Below are positions 1 through 7,148 of a DNA stretch of 15,929 nucleotides, piece by piece. The translations under genes were made by a program, and so were the position numbers. Source of the stretch: an uncultured bacterium (GTDB lineage: Bacteria; Verrucomicrobiota; Lentisphaeria; Victivallales; Victivallaceae); the NCBI GenBank assembly GCA_900551245.1, contig URVC01000074.1:1-15929 (forward strand), read 5' to 3'. Under the pieces are notes generated by a model. The model was not told the origin of the DNA. It saw nothing but the letters and a program-made list of their open reading frames with translations, and searched no databases. The first letter of the stretch is position 1, and each line of letters opens with the position of its first letter.

Positions 1-873
1 AGCGCGCCGACCGAAGAGGAGAAGCGTTATTTGATCGAACAGTGCGGCATCGACGAGCACACGCTCGTTTCTGCGCTGGATGAGGATGAGATCTCCCGTG
101 TGGAGTATGAACACAACCACATCGCGGTGATTCTCAAGCGCCCGCGCAACTTTCAGGTGGACCGCACGATGGCGTTCAAGGTGTCGTCGATCGGCGCGTT
201 TTTGTTCAAGGACCGCATCATCGTGCTGCAGGCCGAACCGATGCCGCTCTTTGAACACGGGAGAATGCCGTTGCGGGGCAATACGATTCAGGGGGTGCTG
301 CTGCGGTTGCTTCATCACTCCACGCACCACTTTCTGCAGCATCTGCGGATCATCCGCAACATCTCCGACGAGATCGAGAACAAGATCGAGTTTGCGGTGA
401 CCAACAAGTCGCTGGTCAACATGTTTTCGCTGTTGAAAAGCCTTACCTACTACGAGAGTGCGACCAGCGCCAACCAGCTGTTGCTGCTCAAGCTCAAAAA
501 CGACGCCAACAAGATCGGCTTCAACGAGGAGGAACTGGATTTTCTCGACGACATCACCGTCGAAAACAAACAGTGCGACAACCTCGCCGGAATCTATGCC
601 GGAATTCTGACCGGCATGTCGGATGCGCGGGTTTCGGTGGTCAGCAACAACCTCGCCGTCATCATGAAGTATCTCGCGGTGATCAACGTGGTGTTCATGC
701 CGCTCACCGTGATCACCGGCCTGGGCGGAATGTCGGAATTCTCGATGATGACCGAGGGAATCTGGTGGCCGCACGCCTACAGTGCGCTGGTGCTGGTGAT
801 GGTGGTGGTCGGATACATCACCTATCTGCTGGTCAAACAGATTGGAACCAATGACAACGGCAGGAGGCGCTGA
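1..873 (+). CDS. CorA-family magnesium/divalent cation transporter, C-terminal part
   Basis: The frame is open to the first base, so the gene starts upstream and only about 290 C-terminal residues are seen. The layout is that of a CorA channel: a cytoplasmic alpha/beta part, a long helical stalk (residues IIRNISDEIENK through SARVSVVSNNLAVIMKYLAV in character), then two membrane helices near the end, the first in VVFMPLTVITGL and the second in YSALVLVMVVVGYITYLL, followed by a basic tail. The MPLT..TG stretch before the inter-helix loop is typical of the family. CorA proteins form pentameric Mg2+ (sometimes Co2+/Ni2+ or Zn2+) channels in the inner membrane. The signature GMN that normally follows helix 1 reads GMS here (bases 727-735), so ion selectivity is uncertain. 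The stop lies 2 bases before the next gene's ATG, suggesting one transcript. Confidence 0.88.
   Translation, partial: SAPTEEEKRYLIEQCGIDEHTLVSALDEDEISRVEYEHNHIAVILKRPRNFQVDRTMAFKVSSIGAFLFKDRIIVLQAEPMPLFEHGRMPLRGNTIQGVLLRLLHHSTHHFLQHLRIIRNISDEIENKIEFAVTNKSLVNMFSLLKSLTYYESATSANQLLLLKLKNDANKIGFNEEELDFLDDITVENKQCDNLAGIYAGILTGMSDARVSVVSNNLAVIMKYLAVINVVFMPLTVITGLGGMSEFSMMTEGIWWPHAYSALVLVMVVVGYITYLLVKQIGTNDNGRRR
862..867 (+). promoter_or_regulatory. Shine-Dalgarno site of the small membrane protein gene
   Basis: A full AGGAGG lies inside the last codons of the upstream transporter, 8 bases before the ATG at 876. It fixes the start of the downstream gene and supports translation coupled to the CorA-family gene. 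Confidence 0.8.
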
Positions 874-875
874 TC

Positions 876-1433
876 ATGTCGGAGAAGAAAAAACGTTATG
901 TGCTCTCCCGCCGCCGCCGGGAGCGGCTCGAACGGCTCACGCTGCGTTTCGATCTCATCTCTGCCGGACTGGCGGTGGTGATTATCCTTGCGGCCGCGGT
1001 TTCCGCCGGGCGGCCGTACGAACTGGGGCTGCCGTATGCGCATGGATTCGCACTCTGGTTTCTGTTGCTGCTCGCCTATATTCCGCTGGAGGTGATCGGA
1101 CTGTTCAACTGGTTGTTCGGAGTTCAGGAGAATGCGTTCATGCAATTTCTGGTGCAGGATCATCAGGCGCTCGGCATGGGGCTGTTCAATCTCGTCATGC
1201 TGGGGATTGTCTGGGCTCTGGTCCGTTTCTGGCTGGGGCGGCGTTACGGATTTTCCTTTCTGCGCACGACCGGAACCTTTCTGCTGATTCTGCTGGTCTG
1301 GGGATGCTTTCAGCTCTTCTGTTTCGTCGCGGTGACGATCTGGTCGCATGGAGGCTTTACGCCGCTGCACCACCATCTGCGGCGGCCGGCGGAGCCGGAA
1401 AAGGTGATCCTGGTCGATCAGAAGGCTCCGTGA
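876..1433 (+). CDS. Small four-helix integral membrane protein of unknown function
   Basis: I do not recognise a family. The 185-residue protein starts with a very basic cytoplasmic stretch (residues 4-24, rich in Lys/Arg), then has four predicted membrane helices at about 27-45, 57-80, 99-120 and 132-156. The tail contains a HHH cluster at 165-167 and ends charged. There is no signal peptide or visible catalytic motif. A strong AGGAGG and a 2-base gap to the CorA-family gene imply a two-gene operon, so a role linked to that transporter or to envelope ion balance is possible, but this is inference from position only. The HHH cluster could bind metal, though nothing proves this. Confidence 0.8.
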   Translation: MSEKKKRYVLSRRRRERLERLTLRFDLISAGLAVVIILAAAVSAGRPYELGLPYAHGFALWFLLLLAYIPLEVIGLFNWLFGVQENAFMQFLVQDHQALGMGLFNLVMLGIVWALVRFWLGRRYGFSFLRTTGTFLLILLVWGCFQLFCFVAVTIWSHGGFTPLHHHLRRPAEPEKVILVDQKAP

Positions 1434-1582
1434 CCGTCTGCTGTACCGGAACGGTTTTCGACAATGGAATATTTCGCAGAATTGATGGATTTTTCGTCAG
1501 TTTTGTGTCGGGAGGGTTGCAATCTCCTCTCTGCCGGATATTTTAATCCTCCGTGTGAAATGAATCACAGGGAGGATTTTTT
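1434..1582. other. Intergenic region upstream of the DUF4091 gene
   Basis: The region after the two-gene transporter operon has a weak terminator-like element (ACCGT at 1433-1437 with ACGGT at 1451-1455, followed by TTTT). It then has a poor promoter candidate (TTGCAA at 1517-1522, 16 bases, TATTTT at 1539-1544) and the dyad at 1545-1578. No small gene is visible. Confidence 0.4.
1545..1578. promoter_or_regulatory. 34-bp dyad with CRP-like core covering the Shine-Dalgarno site
   Basis: The outer arms are AATCCTCC (1545-1552) and GGAGGATT (1571-1578). One G/G mismatch separates them from inner arms TGTGA (1554-1558) and TCACA (1565-1569) around a 6-base centre. The inner part exactly fits the CRP consensus TGTGA-N6-TCACA. 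The right outer arm contains GGAGG, the ribosome-binding site of the gene starting at 1583, and is followed by TTTTTT. As DNA it could be an operator placed at the start of transcription. As RNA it would hide the ribosome-binding site, or act as a terminator. The sequence does not say which. Confidence 0.55.
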
Positions 1583-3220
1583 ATGATTGCCAAAACGATT
1601 CATTCGCTGGAGAAGGTGTTTTTCGACCGGTCGCCGGAACCGGCGGCGTGGAGTGCGGATGTCGCCGCCCGCGGCGAAGTGTATTCGTTTCAGGTGATGC
1701 TGGAGCTGGAAACCATGCCGGAGCGCGGCCTCTATCGGGTCGCGGTTCAGAGTGAACTGCCGGTTGAGGTGCGGCAGGTGCAGAGCGTGCCGGTGCGGCA
1801 GGCGGTCAATTGCAATCCGGACGACGATTTTCTGCGGAAGGAGCCGGGACTCTATCCTGACCTGCTCGAGGAGCTGGACGAGGACCGTTTTCAACTTTTT
1901 TATGGGCGGCAGACGTTGTGGGTGACGGTGCGGGTGCCGGAGGACGCCGTTCCGGAGGAGTACCCCATCCGGTTCGAGTTCACCCGGGTGGAGTGGCCGA
2001 ACCGGTGGAACCCCGCGGTGGTGGCGACGGCGGAGTTCCGGCTGAAAGTGGAAGATTTCGCACTGCCGCCGCAGCAGCTGCTCCGGCTGGAGTGGTTCCA
2101 CGCCGACTGCCTGGCGGCCTGTTACGGGGTGCCGTGCTGGAGCGAGGAGCACTGGCGGATTGTGGAGGCGTTTCTGCGCAACGCCCTCCGGCACGGCATC
2201 AACTGCATCTATACGCCGCTGTGGACGCCGCCGCTGGATACCGGGCTCGGCGGAGAGCGCCCCACCTGTCAGCTGCTCGACATCGAATATTCGCCGGAAT
2301 CCGGTTACCGTTTCGATTTTTCCAGATTGGAGCGTTATCTCGATCTGGGGCTCGCCTGCGGGGCGGAGCGGTTCGCGATGAGCCACTTCTTCACGCAGTG
2401 GGGGGCGAAATTCACGCCGAAAATCGTCGTCCGGGAAGGAAAATGCGAAGTCAAGCGGTTCGGCTGGCACGTGAAAGCGACCGACCCCGCCTATCGGGAA
2501 TTTCTCGCGGCGCTGATGCCGGAGTTGCTCGCCCTGCTGCGCCGGAAGGGGCTGGAAAAACGCTGCTTCTTCTCCATCTCCGATGAGCCGCAACTGGAAC
2601 AGCTGGACGATTACCGCGTGGCGGTGGAGCTGGTCAAACCGCTGCTGGAGGGATTCCCGACGCTCGAAGCGCTCTCCTCATTTGAATTTTTCCAGAAAGG
2701 ACTGGTGGAGAATCCGATTCCGTCGAACGATCACATCGAACCCTTCGTCGGTCATGTGCGGGAGCTCTGGACCTACTACTGTTGCGGGCAGGAGCTCCGG
2801 GTGCCGAACCGTTTCATCGCGATGCCGTCGCGGCGGAACCGGATCATGGGAATCCTCGCCTATGTCTATGATCTTACCGGATTTCTGCAGTGGGGATTCA
2901 ACTTCTATTTCTCGCAGTATTCGCGGAAACTGATCGATCCCTTCGCCTCGACCGACAGCGACGGGGCGTTTCCGGCCGGCGATCCCTTCCTGGTCTATCC
3001 GGGGAGGGGAGGGAAACCGCTCGATTCCATCCGGCACGAGGTGTTCTATGACGGACTGCAGGATCTGCGGGCTCTGCGGCTGCTGGAGTCGAAGATCGGG
3101 CGCGAGGCGGTGCTGGCGCTGATCGGCGAACCTCTCACCATGAAGGAGTATCCCCGGCGCAACGAGTGGTTGCGAGGCGTGCGCGAACGTGTCTACCGGG
3201 AACTCGCCGTGAAGCGGTGA
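1583..3220 (+). CDS. DUF4091 domain protein, glycoside-hydrolase-like, cytoplasmic
   Basis: The 545-residue protein has the layout of DUF4091 proteins: an N-terminal beta-rich part (about 1-155, containing the VTVRVPEDAVPEEYPIRFEF type strand pattern), a central TIM-barrel-like region with the acidic FFSISDEPQ motif (Asp334-Glu335), and a C-terminal DUF4091 segment at roughly 380-540. That last part includes the DLTGFLQWGFNFY and RHEVFYDGLQDLRALRLLE stretches that are hallmarks of the family. There is no signal peptide, so it should be cytoplasmic, unlike many secreted relatives. The exact reaction of this family is unknown; a role on glycans is inferred. The start is set by GGAGG at 1571-1575, 7 bases before the ATG. 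It stands alone between a dyad and a bidirectional terminator, so it is likely monocistronic and individually regulated. Confidence 0.85.
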   Translation: MIAKTIHSLEKVFFDRSPEPAAWSADVAARGEVYSFQVMLELETMPERGLYRVAVQSELPVEVRQVQSVPVRQAVNCNPDDDFLRKEPGLYPDLLEELDEDRFQLFYGRQTLWVTVRVPEDAVPEEYPIRFEFTRVEWPNRWNPAVVATAEFRLKVEDFALPPQQLLRLEWFHADCLAACYGVPCWSEEHWRIVEAFLRNALRHGINCIYTPLWTPPLDTGLGGERPTCQLLDIEYSPESGYRFDFSRLERYLDLGLACGAERFAMSHFFTQWGAKFTPKIVVREGKCEVKRFGWHVKATDPAYREFLAALMPELLALLRRKGLEKRCFFSISDEPQLEQLDDYRVAVELVKPLLEGFPTLEALSSFEFFQKGLVENPIPSNDHIEPFVGHVRELWTYYCCGQELRVPNRFIAMPSRRNRIMGILAYVYDLTGFLQWGFNFYFSQYSRKLIDPFASTDSDGAFPAGDPFLVYPGRGGKPLDSIRHEVFYDGLQDLRALRLLESKIGREAVLALIGEPLTMKEYPRRNEWLRGVRERVYRELAVKR

Positions 3221-3272
3221 ATCCGCTTTTCAACGGCAATATATTCCGAAAAAAACTTCGGGGGCAATACAG

Positions 3273-3308
3273 AAAAACCGGTGCGGGGATGACCTGCACC
3301 GGTTTTTT
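3273..3308. terminator. Bidirectional Rho-independent terminator
   Basis: The stem ACCGGTGC (3277-3284) pairs with GCACCGGT (3296-3303) and extends inward by GGG/CCT around a 5-base loop. It is flanked by A5 on the left and T6 on the right, so it can stop transcripts from both the DUF4091 gene and the convergent isomerase gene. Confidence 0.9.
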
Positions 3309-3328
3309 CATGATCGCTTCGGATGGAA

Positions 3329-4126
3329 TTACTTGTTGCCGATTCCGAGGCCGCTGCGGATCAGGTAGTCGTAGCTGCGGCGGATGGCTTCGGTCATGTC
3401 AATCGAGCAGTAGTCGAGTTCGACCACGATGTTGTCGATCCAGTCCGGCGTGGCGGCCAGCACGGCCGGGATGTCCATTTCGCCTTCGCCGAGCGGACGC
3501 AGTTCCACCTTGCGGTCATAGGTGCCGTTGACCATGCGCAGTTCGGACTCCTTCTGGTGGATCAGGCCGTCCTTGATGTGGATGAGCGACATGCGCGGCG
3601 CGAAGAGTTTCACCATCTCCGCCGGGTCGTTGGCACCGAAGTTGCTCGACCAGAAGGCGTCGATCTGGAACTTCACGTTCGGGCAGAGATCGGCGTAGAT
3701 CTGATATTTGAGCTTGCCGTCGAGCTTTTCGAACTCCCAGTTGTGGTTGTGCTGGAAAAGTTCCAGTCCGGCCGCGGCCAGTTTCTCCTGCATGATGTTG
3801 GTCTTTTCGGCGGTCGCCTTGATCGCGTCGAGGTCCTTGAAATCCTCCGGACCGTAGCCGCAGACCACCTGCTTGAGGCCGAGTTCGCCGGCCTGATCGA
3901 TGGATTCGGCGATGTTGTCGATGTTGCACCACGGACGGTGCGAGGAGTACATCTCCAGCCCGAGGTCGGCGATGATCTTGCGGAACTCTTTCGGGGTGAG
4001 CTGGAAGAAGCCCGCCGGCTCCACCGCGATGTAGCCGATGTCGGCGACAGTTTTGAGTACCTTCACAAAGTCTTTTTCTGCCTCGTTGCGGAGAGAGTAG
4101 AGCTGGACGGCGAGTTTGCGTTTCAT
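3329..4126 (-). CDS. Sugar phosphate isomerase/epimerase (xylose-isomerase-like TIM barrel)
   Basis: The 265-residue protein matches the AP endonuclease 2 / xylose-isomerase-like barrel family that includes inosose dehydratases and tagatose/hydroxypyruvate epimerases. It begins directly with strand 1 (KLAVQLYSLR). Likely metal and substrate residues are the QHNHNWEFE motif (His126, His128, Glu131 or Glu133), Asp156 in FQIDAFW, His183 in LIHIKD and Glu236 in VVELDYC. These match the family pattern HNHxxEF...D...W...HxKD...E. It has no signal peptide and is cytoplasmic. The substrate cannot be read from sequence; a keto-sugar or inositol derivative is likely. A GGAGA site about 6 bases before the ATG supports the start. 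It is a single gene, divergent from rpsA and convergent with the DUF4091 gene, with its own palindromic leader element. Confidence 0.88.
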   Translation of the reverse strand: MKRKLAVQLYSLRNEAEKDFVKVLKTVADIGYIAVEPAGFFQLTPKEFRKIIADLGLEMYSSHRPWCNIDNIAESIDQAGELGLKQVVCGYGPEDFKDLDAIKATAEKTNIMQEKLAAAGLELFQHNHNWEFEKLDGKLKYQIYADLCPNVKFQIDAFWSSNFGANDPAEMVKLFAPRMSLIHIKDGLIHQKESELRMVNGTYDRKVELRPLGEGEMDIPAVLAATPDWIDNIVVELDYCSIDMTEAIRRSYDYLIRSGLGIGNK

Positions 4127-4160
4127 TTTTTTCTCCGGGTTGAATTAAGCTATACTTTCC

Positions 4161-4177
4161 GGCGGGAATTTCCCGCC
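4161..4177. promoter_or_regulatory. 17-bp perfect palindrome in the isomerase leader
   Basis: GGCGGGAA-T-TTCCCGCC is a perfect dyad around a central base, 34 bases upstream of the isomerase ATG. It lies just downstream of the candidate leftward promoter, a typical repressor position. It could also form an RNA hairpin, although a one-base loop would need opening of inner pairs. Confidence 0.45.
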
Positions 4178-4187
4178 CGCTTTCCTT

Positions 4188-4215
4188 ACTATAGATCAGG
4201 ATAGAAAAAACGCAA
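4188..4215 (-). promoter_or_regulatory. Candidate promoter of the isomerase gene
   Basis: On the minus strand, TTGCGT (4210-4215) and TATAGT (4188-4193) are separated by 16 bases. The -10 matches consensus at five of six positions; the -35 is weaker. Transcription would start near 4181, just before the palindrome. Confidence 0.4.
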
Positions 4216-4357
4216 TTGACAGAAACTATCTTTCTTTTGACCGCAGATATGACACCCCGGCCGCGGGTGGAAAGGGGGGCCGCCTCTTCCTTTCGCGGCA
4301 CGAGAGCAGCCGGCGGCGCGACGGAGGGGAAATTTATTGAAAAACATCTGTAATTGC

Positions 4358-4386
4358 TTGTAATTTCGAAAAGTAGGTGATACATT
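4358..4386 (+). promoter_or_regulatory. Candidate rpsA promoter
   Basis: TTGTAA (4358-4363), a 17-base spacer, then TACATT (4381-4386) preceded by TGA, which gives an extended -10 (TGN). It lies in the only AT-rich part of the region. Transcription would start near 4393, giving a leader of about 95 bases. Confidence 0.4.
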
Positions 4387-4400
4387 ATAAAATTTGTCGG

Positions 4401-4434
4401 GCTGGAACTGCATCCACGGTGGATCGGTTCCGGC
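4401..4434 (+). promoter_or_regulatory. rpsA 5' leader hairpin
   Basis: GCTGGAAC (4401-4408) pairs with GTTCCGGC (4427-4434), with one T-G pair. An asymmetric internal loop follows, then ATCCA (4412-4416) pairs with TGGAT (4420-4424) around a 3-base loop. The run downstream to the ATG is A/C-rich and has no Shine-Dalgarno sequence. S1 genes in other bacteria are autoregulated through structured leaders lacking a good ribosome-binding site; a similar role here is inference. Confidence 0.45.
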
Positions 4435-4488
4435 AAAGTATCGTAACAGTAAAAACGTCAACAACAAACAAAACAAGAACACAACAAC

Positions 4489-6228
4489 ATGGCAGAAGAA
4501 ACCAAATTTGCGGACAGCTTCCTGGATCTCTCGAACCTCCCGAGCTCGATGGATGAACTGCTCAAGAACTCCGGAAGCACCAATGCCTTCAACAAGGGCA
4601 AGATCGTCGAAGGTACCATTGTCGCAAAACGGCCGGACGGCGCGCTCGTCGATATCGGCTACAAAGCGGAAGGTTTCATCCCCGCTTCTGAATTTCTCAA
4701 GTTTGATGAAGCGAACGTCGGCGACAAGATCGACGTCTATCTCGAAGAGATCGAAAACCGTAACAATATGCCGGAGCTGAGCCTGGAGAAGGCCAACTCG
4801 ATCAAGGCCTGGAACCGGATCACCACCGAATACGGCGAAGGCCATGTTGTCAAAGGTTTCATGCGTCACCGCGTCAAGGGCGGCATCATGGTCGATGTCG
4901 AAGGCTTCCCCGCCTTCCTGCCCGGTTCGCAGCTGGATGTCGGCCCGGTGCGCAACATGGAGGACTACATCGGCAAGGAGTTCGACGTCAAGATCATCAA
5001 GATCAACCAGGATCGCCGGAACATCGTCGTCTCCCGCCGCGAACTGCTGGAGGAATCCCTCCGCGATCAGCGCAGCAAGCTGCTGGCTGAGATGAAGGTC
5101 GACGAGCTGCGCAAGGGCGTGGTCAAGAACATCACCGACTTCGGCGCCTTCATCGATCTGGGCGGCGTCGACGGGCTGCTTCACATCACCGACATCAGCT
5201 GGGGCCGCATCTCCCATCCCTCCGAGGTGCTCCAGGTCGGTCAGGAGATCGAAGTGGTCATCATCGGCATCGACAAGGAGAAGGAGCGTGTTTCGCTCGG
5301 TCTCAAGCAGAAGACCCGCAATCCGTGGGACGATGTGGTCGCCAAGTATCCGAAGGGCAGCCGCGTCACCGGCAAGGTGGTCAACATCATGCCGTACGGT
5401 GCGTTCGTCGAGATTGAAACCGGTGTCGAAGGTCTGATTCACGTCTCCGAGATGAGCTGGACCAAGCGGGTCAGCAAGGCGAGTGATGTGCTCAGCGTCG
5501 GCGAAGAGGTCGAGGCGGTCGTGCTCGACATCGATCGCGACAGCCGCAAGATCTCCCTCGGTCTGCGCCAGAAGGAGCGCAATCCGTGGGAAGTGCTGGC
5601 CGAGAAGTACCCGGTCGGCCGCCGGATCACCGGCAAGGTCCGCAACATGACCAGCTACGGCGCGTTTGTTGAAATCGAAAATGACATCGACGGTATGATC
5701 CACGTCTCCGACATGAGCTGGACCCGCAAGATCAACAATCCGAACGAAGTGCTCAAGCAGGGGCAGGAAGTCGAAGCGGTCATTCTGGACATCAATCCGG
5801 AACAGCAGCGCATCTCCCTCGGCCTCAAGCAGGCGGAATCCGATCCGTGGGCGAACATCAACGAGCTCTACAAGGTCGGCGACGTCGTCAAGGGCAAGGT
5901 CACCAAGATTGCGGCGTTCGGCGCCTTCGTCGAACTCTCCAACAAGATCGACGGACTCATTCACATTTCGCAGCTCAGCCGCGAGCATGTGGACAAGGTC
6001 AAGGATGTGCTCAACGTCGGCGATGAAGTCGAAGCCCGCGTGATCAAGGTCGACACCGACGAGCGTCGGATCGGTCTCTCGATCAAGGCGGTCGGCGAGA
6101 ACTTCTCGCCTGAGGAGCTCAAGGCGGCCGAAGAGGAGTACACCGCGGCCCTCAAGCCGGGCGAAGACATGGTCGATATGGGCGAAGTCTTCAACAGCGA
6201 GGCGATGGCCGGACTGAAGCTCAACTGA
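4489..6228 (+). CDS. rpsA: 30S ribosomal protein S1
   Basis: The 579-residue protein carries six S1 RNA-binding domains at about 36-104, 118-186, 205-274, 291-361, 378-448 and 465-535, the full set seen in classic S1 proteins. Domains 3-6 show the canonical G.V..I..FGAFV/I.....GL.H.S..S pattern and end in the RISLGLKQ type strand. Linkers RNPWDDVVAKYPKG and RNPWEVLAEKYPVG are typical of S1. Domains 1 and 2 are more divergent, as expected for the ribosome-docking half. S1 holds mRNA on the small subunit and helps initiate on structured or SD-poor mRNAs. The ATG at 4489 follows an A/C-rich leader with no Shine-Dalgarno site; the N-terminus MAEETKFADSFLDL fits the family. Monocistronic, with a strong terminator after the stop. 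Confidence 0.97.
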   Translation: MAEETKFADSFLDLSNLPSSMDELLKNSGSTNAFNKGKIVEGTIVAKRPDGALVDIGYKAEGFIPASEFLKFDEANVGDKIDVYLEEIENRNNMPELSLEKANSIKAWNRITTEYGEGHVVKGFMRHRVKGGIMVDVEGFPAFLPGSQLDVGPVRNMEDYIGKEFDVKIIKINQDRRNIVVSRRELLEESLRDQRSKLLAEMKVDELRKGVVKNITDFGAFIDLGGVDGLLHITDISWGRISHPSEVLQVGQEIEVVIIGIDKEKERVSLGLKQKTRNPWDDVVAKYPKGSRVTGKVVNIMPYGAFVEIETGVEGLIHVSEMSWTKRVSKASDVLSVGEEVEAVVLDIDRDSRKISLGLRQKERNPWEVLAEKYPVGRRITGKVRNMTSYGAFVEIENDIDGMIHVSDMSWTRKINNPNEVLKQGQEVEAVILDINPEQQRISLGLKQAESDPWANINELYKVGDVVKGKVTKIAAFGAFVELSNKIDGLIHISQLSREHVDKVKDVLNVGDEVEARVIKVDTDERRIGLSIKAVGENFSPEELKAAEEEYTAALKPGEDMVDMGEVFNSEAMAGLKLN

Positions 6229-6249
6229 TCGTTTCCGATCGAATCGAAG

Positions 6250-6283
6250 CGCGGCGGATGGTGATATCCGCCGCGTTTTTTTT
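6250..6283 (+). terminator. Rho-independent terminator of rpsA
   Basis: A 10-bp GC-rich stem CGCGGCGGAT / ATCCGCCGCG (6250-6259 with 6266-6275) has a 6-base loop and is followed by eight T bases. It is strong in the rightward direction only. Confidence 0.95.
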
Positions 6284-6308
6284 GAGAGAGGTGGGGCAGG
6301 AATGGAGT

Positions 6309-7148
6309 TCAGTTTTTGAACCGCGGCAGGTATTCGGAGGGGGCGCAGCCCATGTGCCGCTTGAACTGGGCGGAGAACTCGTACGGCGAGCTGTAGCCAA
6401 GCCGTTCCGCGATGGAGGCGATCGAGAGCCCGGGGGCGCTCAGCAGCGCGCAGGCGGCGTCCAGCCGGCGCCGGATCCGGTAGCGGTGCGGCGAGATTCC
6501 CAGTTCCGCTTTGAAAAATTTCCGGAAGTTCTCATAGCCGCAACCGTGGCGGCGGCAGAATCCCCGCAGATCGTCATTTCTCCGGAAATCCCCTCCCAGA
6601 TAGGCACATGCCTGTTCGAGCAGTTTTTTGCGTTCGTCGCCCGATTTCGGAGATTCGCCGGAGAGCAGCAGCTGGGCAAGTTCAAGAATGTCCGGCAGCT
6701 GCCGGATCAGTTCGGCATCGGCGGAGTTCCGGAAACTGTCCCGCAATGCCTGAATGCGTTCCAGCATGCCCGGGGTGATTGCCGTGGTCAGCACGGGGTG
6801 TTTCCGTTCGGCGACGGCGCAGTTTTCCAGCAGGGCGGCCATAGTTTCGCCCAGTTGAAGAAAGCACTCCACCCAGCCGCTGTCCGGCTCGATCCTCGTC
6901 GTGTGCGGCACGCCGGCGAACCGCTGAAAACAGCTGCCCGCATGGAGGGGGTACTCTGTGCCCGCGTTGTCAATGTACAGGCCCCGCCCGCGCAGGACCA
7001 GCACGATCACGTATTCCGGGTGGGCGCGGTTGATGTAATCGTTGGAACAGCCGGTTTTATCCATTACGCCGATGCCGTACCGTTCCGTCCGGAGCGTGCC
7101 GATCGAGCGATATACGTTGAAGGGGGATGGCATTTTACCAGAAAACAT
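6309..7148 (-). CDS. AraC-family transcriptional regulator
   Basis: The 279-residue protein has an N-terminal cupin-like sensor domain (about 40-100, including YVIVLVLRGRGLYID and the HAGSCFQRFAGVPH turn), a helical linker, and a C-terminal AraC double helix-turn-helix at about 185-276. The second HTH, LSIASIAERLGYSSPYEFSAQFKRHMGCAPSEY, is a near-perfect family signature. The start is taken at the ATG at 7148 because GGGG at 7158-7161 lies about 9 bases upstream; an in-frame TTG at 7163 has no ribosome-binding site, and an ATG at 7133 is a weaker alternative. It is divergent from the beta-galactosidase gene with only 90 bases between them, so it most likely senses a galactoside or related sugar and controls that gene. 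This is inference from position. The N-terminal half is too divergent to name the ligand. Confidence 0.92.
   Translation of the reverse strand: MFSGKMPSPFNVYRSIGTLRTERYGIGVMDKTGCSNDYINRAHPEYVIVLVLRGRGLYIDNAGTEYPLHAGSCFQRFAGVPHTTRIEPDSGWVECFLQLGETMAALLENCAVAERKHPVLTTAITPGMLERIQALRDSFRNSADAELIRQLPDILELAQLLLSGESPKSGDERKKLLEQACAYLGGDFRRNDDLRGFCRRHGCGYENFRKFFKAELGISPHRYRIRRRLDAACALLSAPGLSIASIAERLGYSSPYEFSAQFKRHMGCAPSEYLPRFKN

Larger units (their letters stand above)
4127..4488. other. Divergent intergenic control region, isomerase / rpsA
   Basis: These 362 bases hold no convincing gene. From left to right they contain the isomerase ribosome-binding site, a 17-bp palindrome, a leftward promoter candidate, an isolated rightward TTGACA at 4216-4221 with no good -10, a very GC-rich stretch (about 4256-4325) of unknown role, an AT-rich rpsA promoter area, a leader hairpin and an A/C-rich leader end. 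Confidence 0.6.

Noticed and set aside
1431..1458. Terminator after the membrane protein gene
   Set aside because: Only a 5-bp stem with a 13-base loop and four T bases; too weak to list as a terminator on its own.
1565..2593. 342-codon minus frame opposite the DUF4091 gene
   Set aside because: Arg/Pro/His-rich shadow with no motif and no start signal.
4189..5988. 599-codon frame antisense to rpsA
   Set aside because: It is repetitive only because it mirrors the repeated S1 domains; no domain, no SD.
4500..6150. Internal DNA repeats in rpsA (for example near 5445 and 5706)
   Set aside because: They are explained by the repeated S1 domains 4 and 5, not by a separate repeat element.
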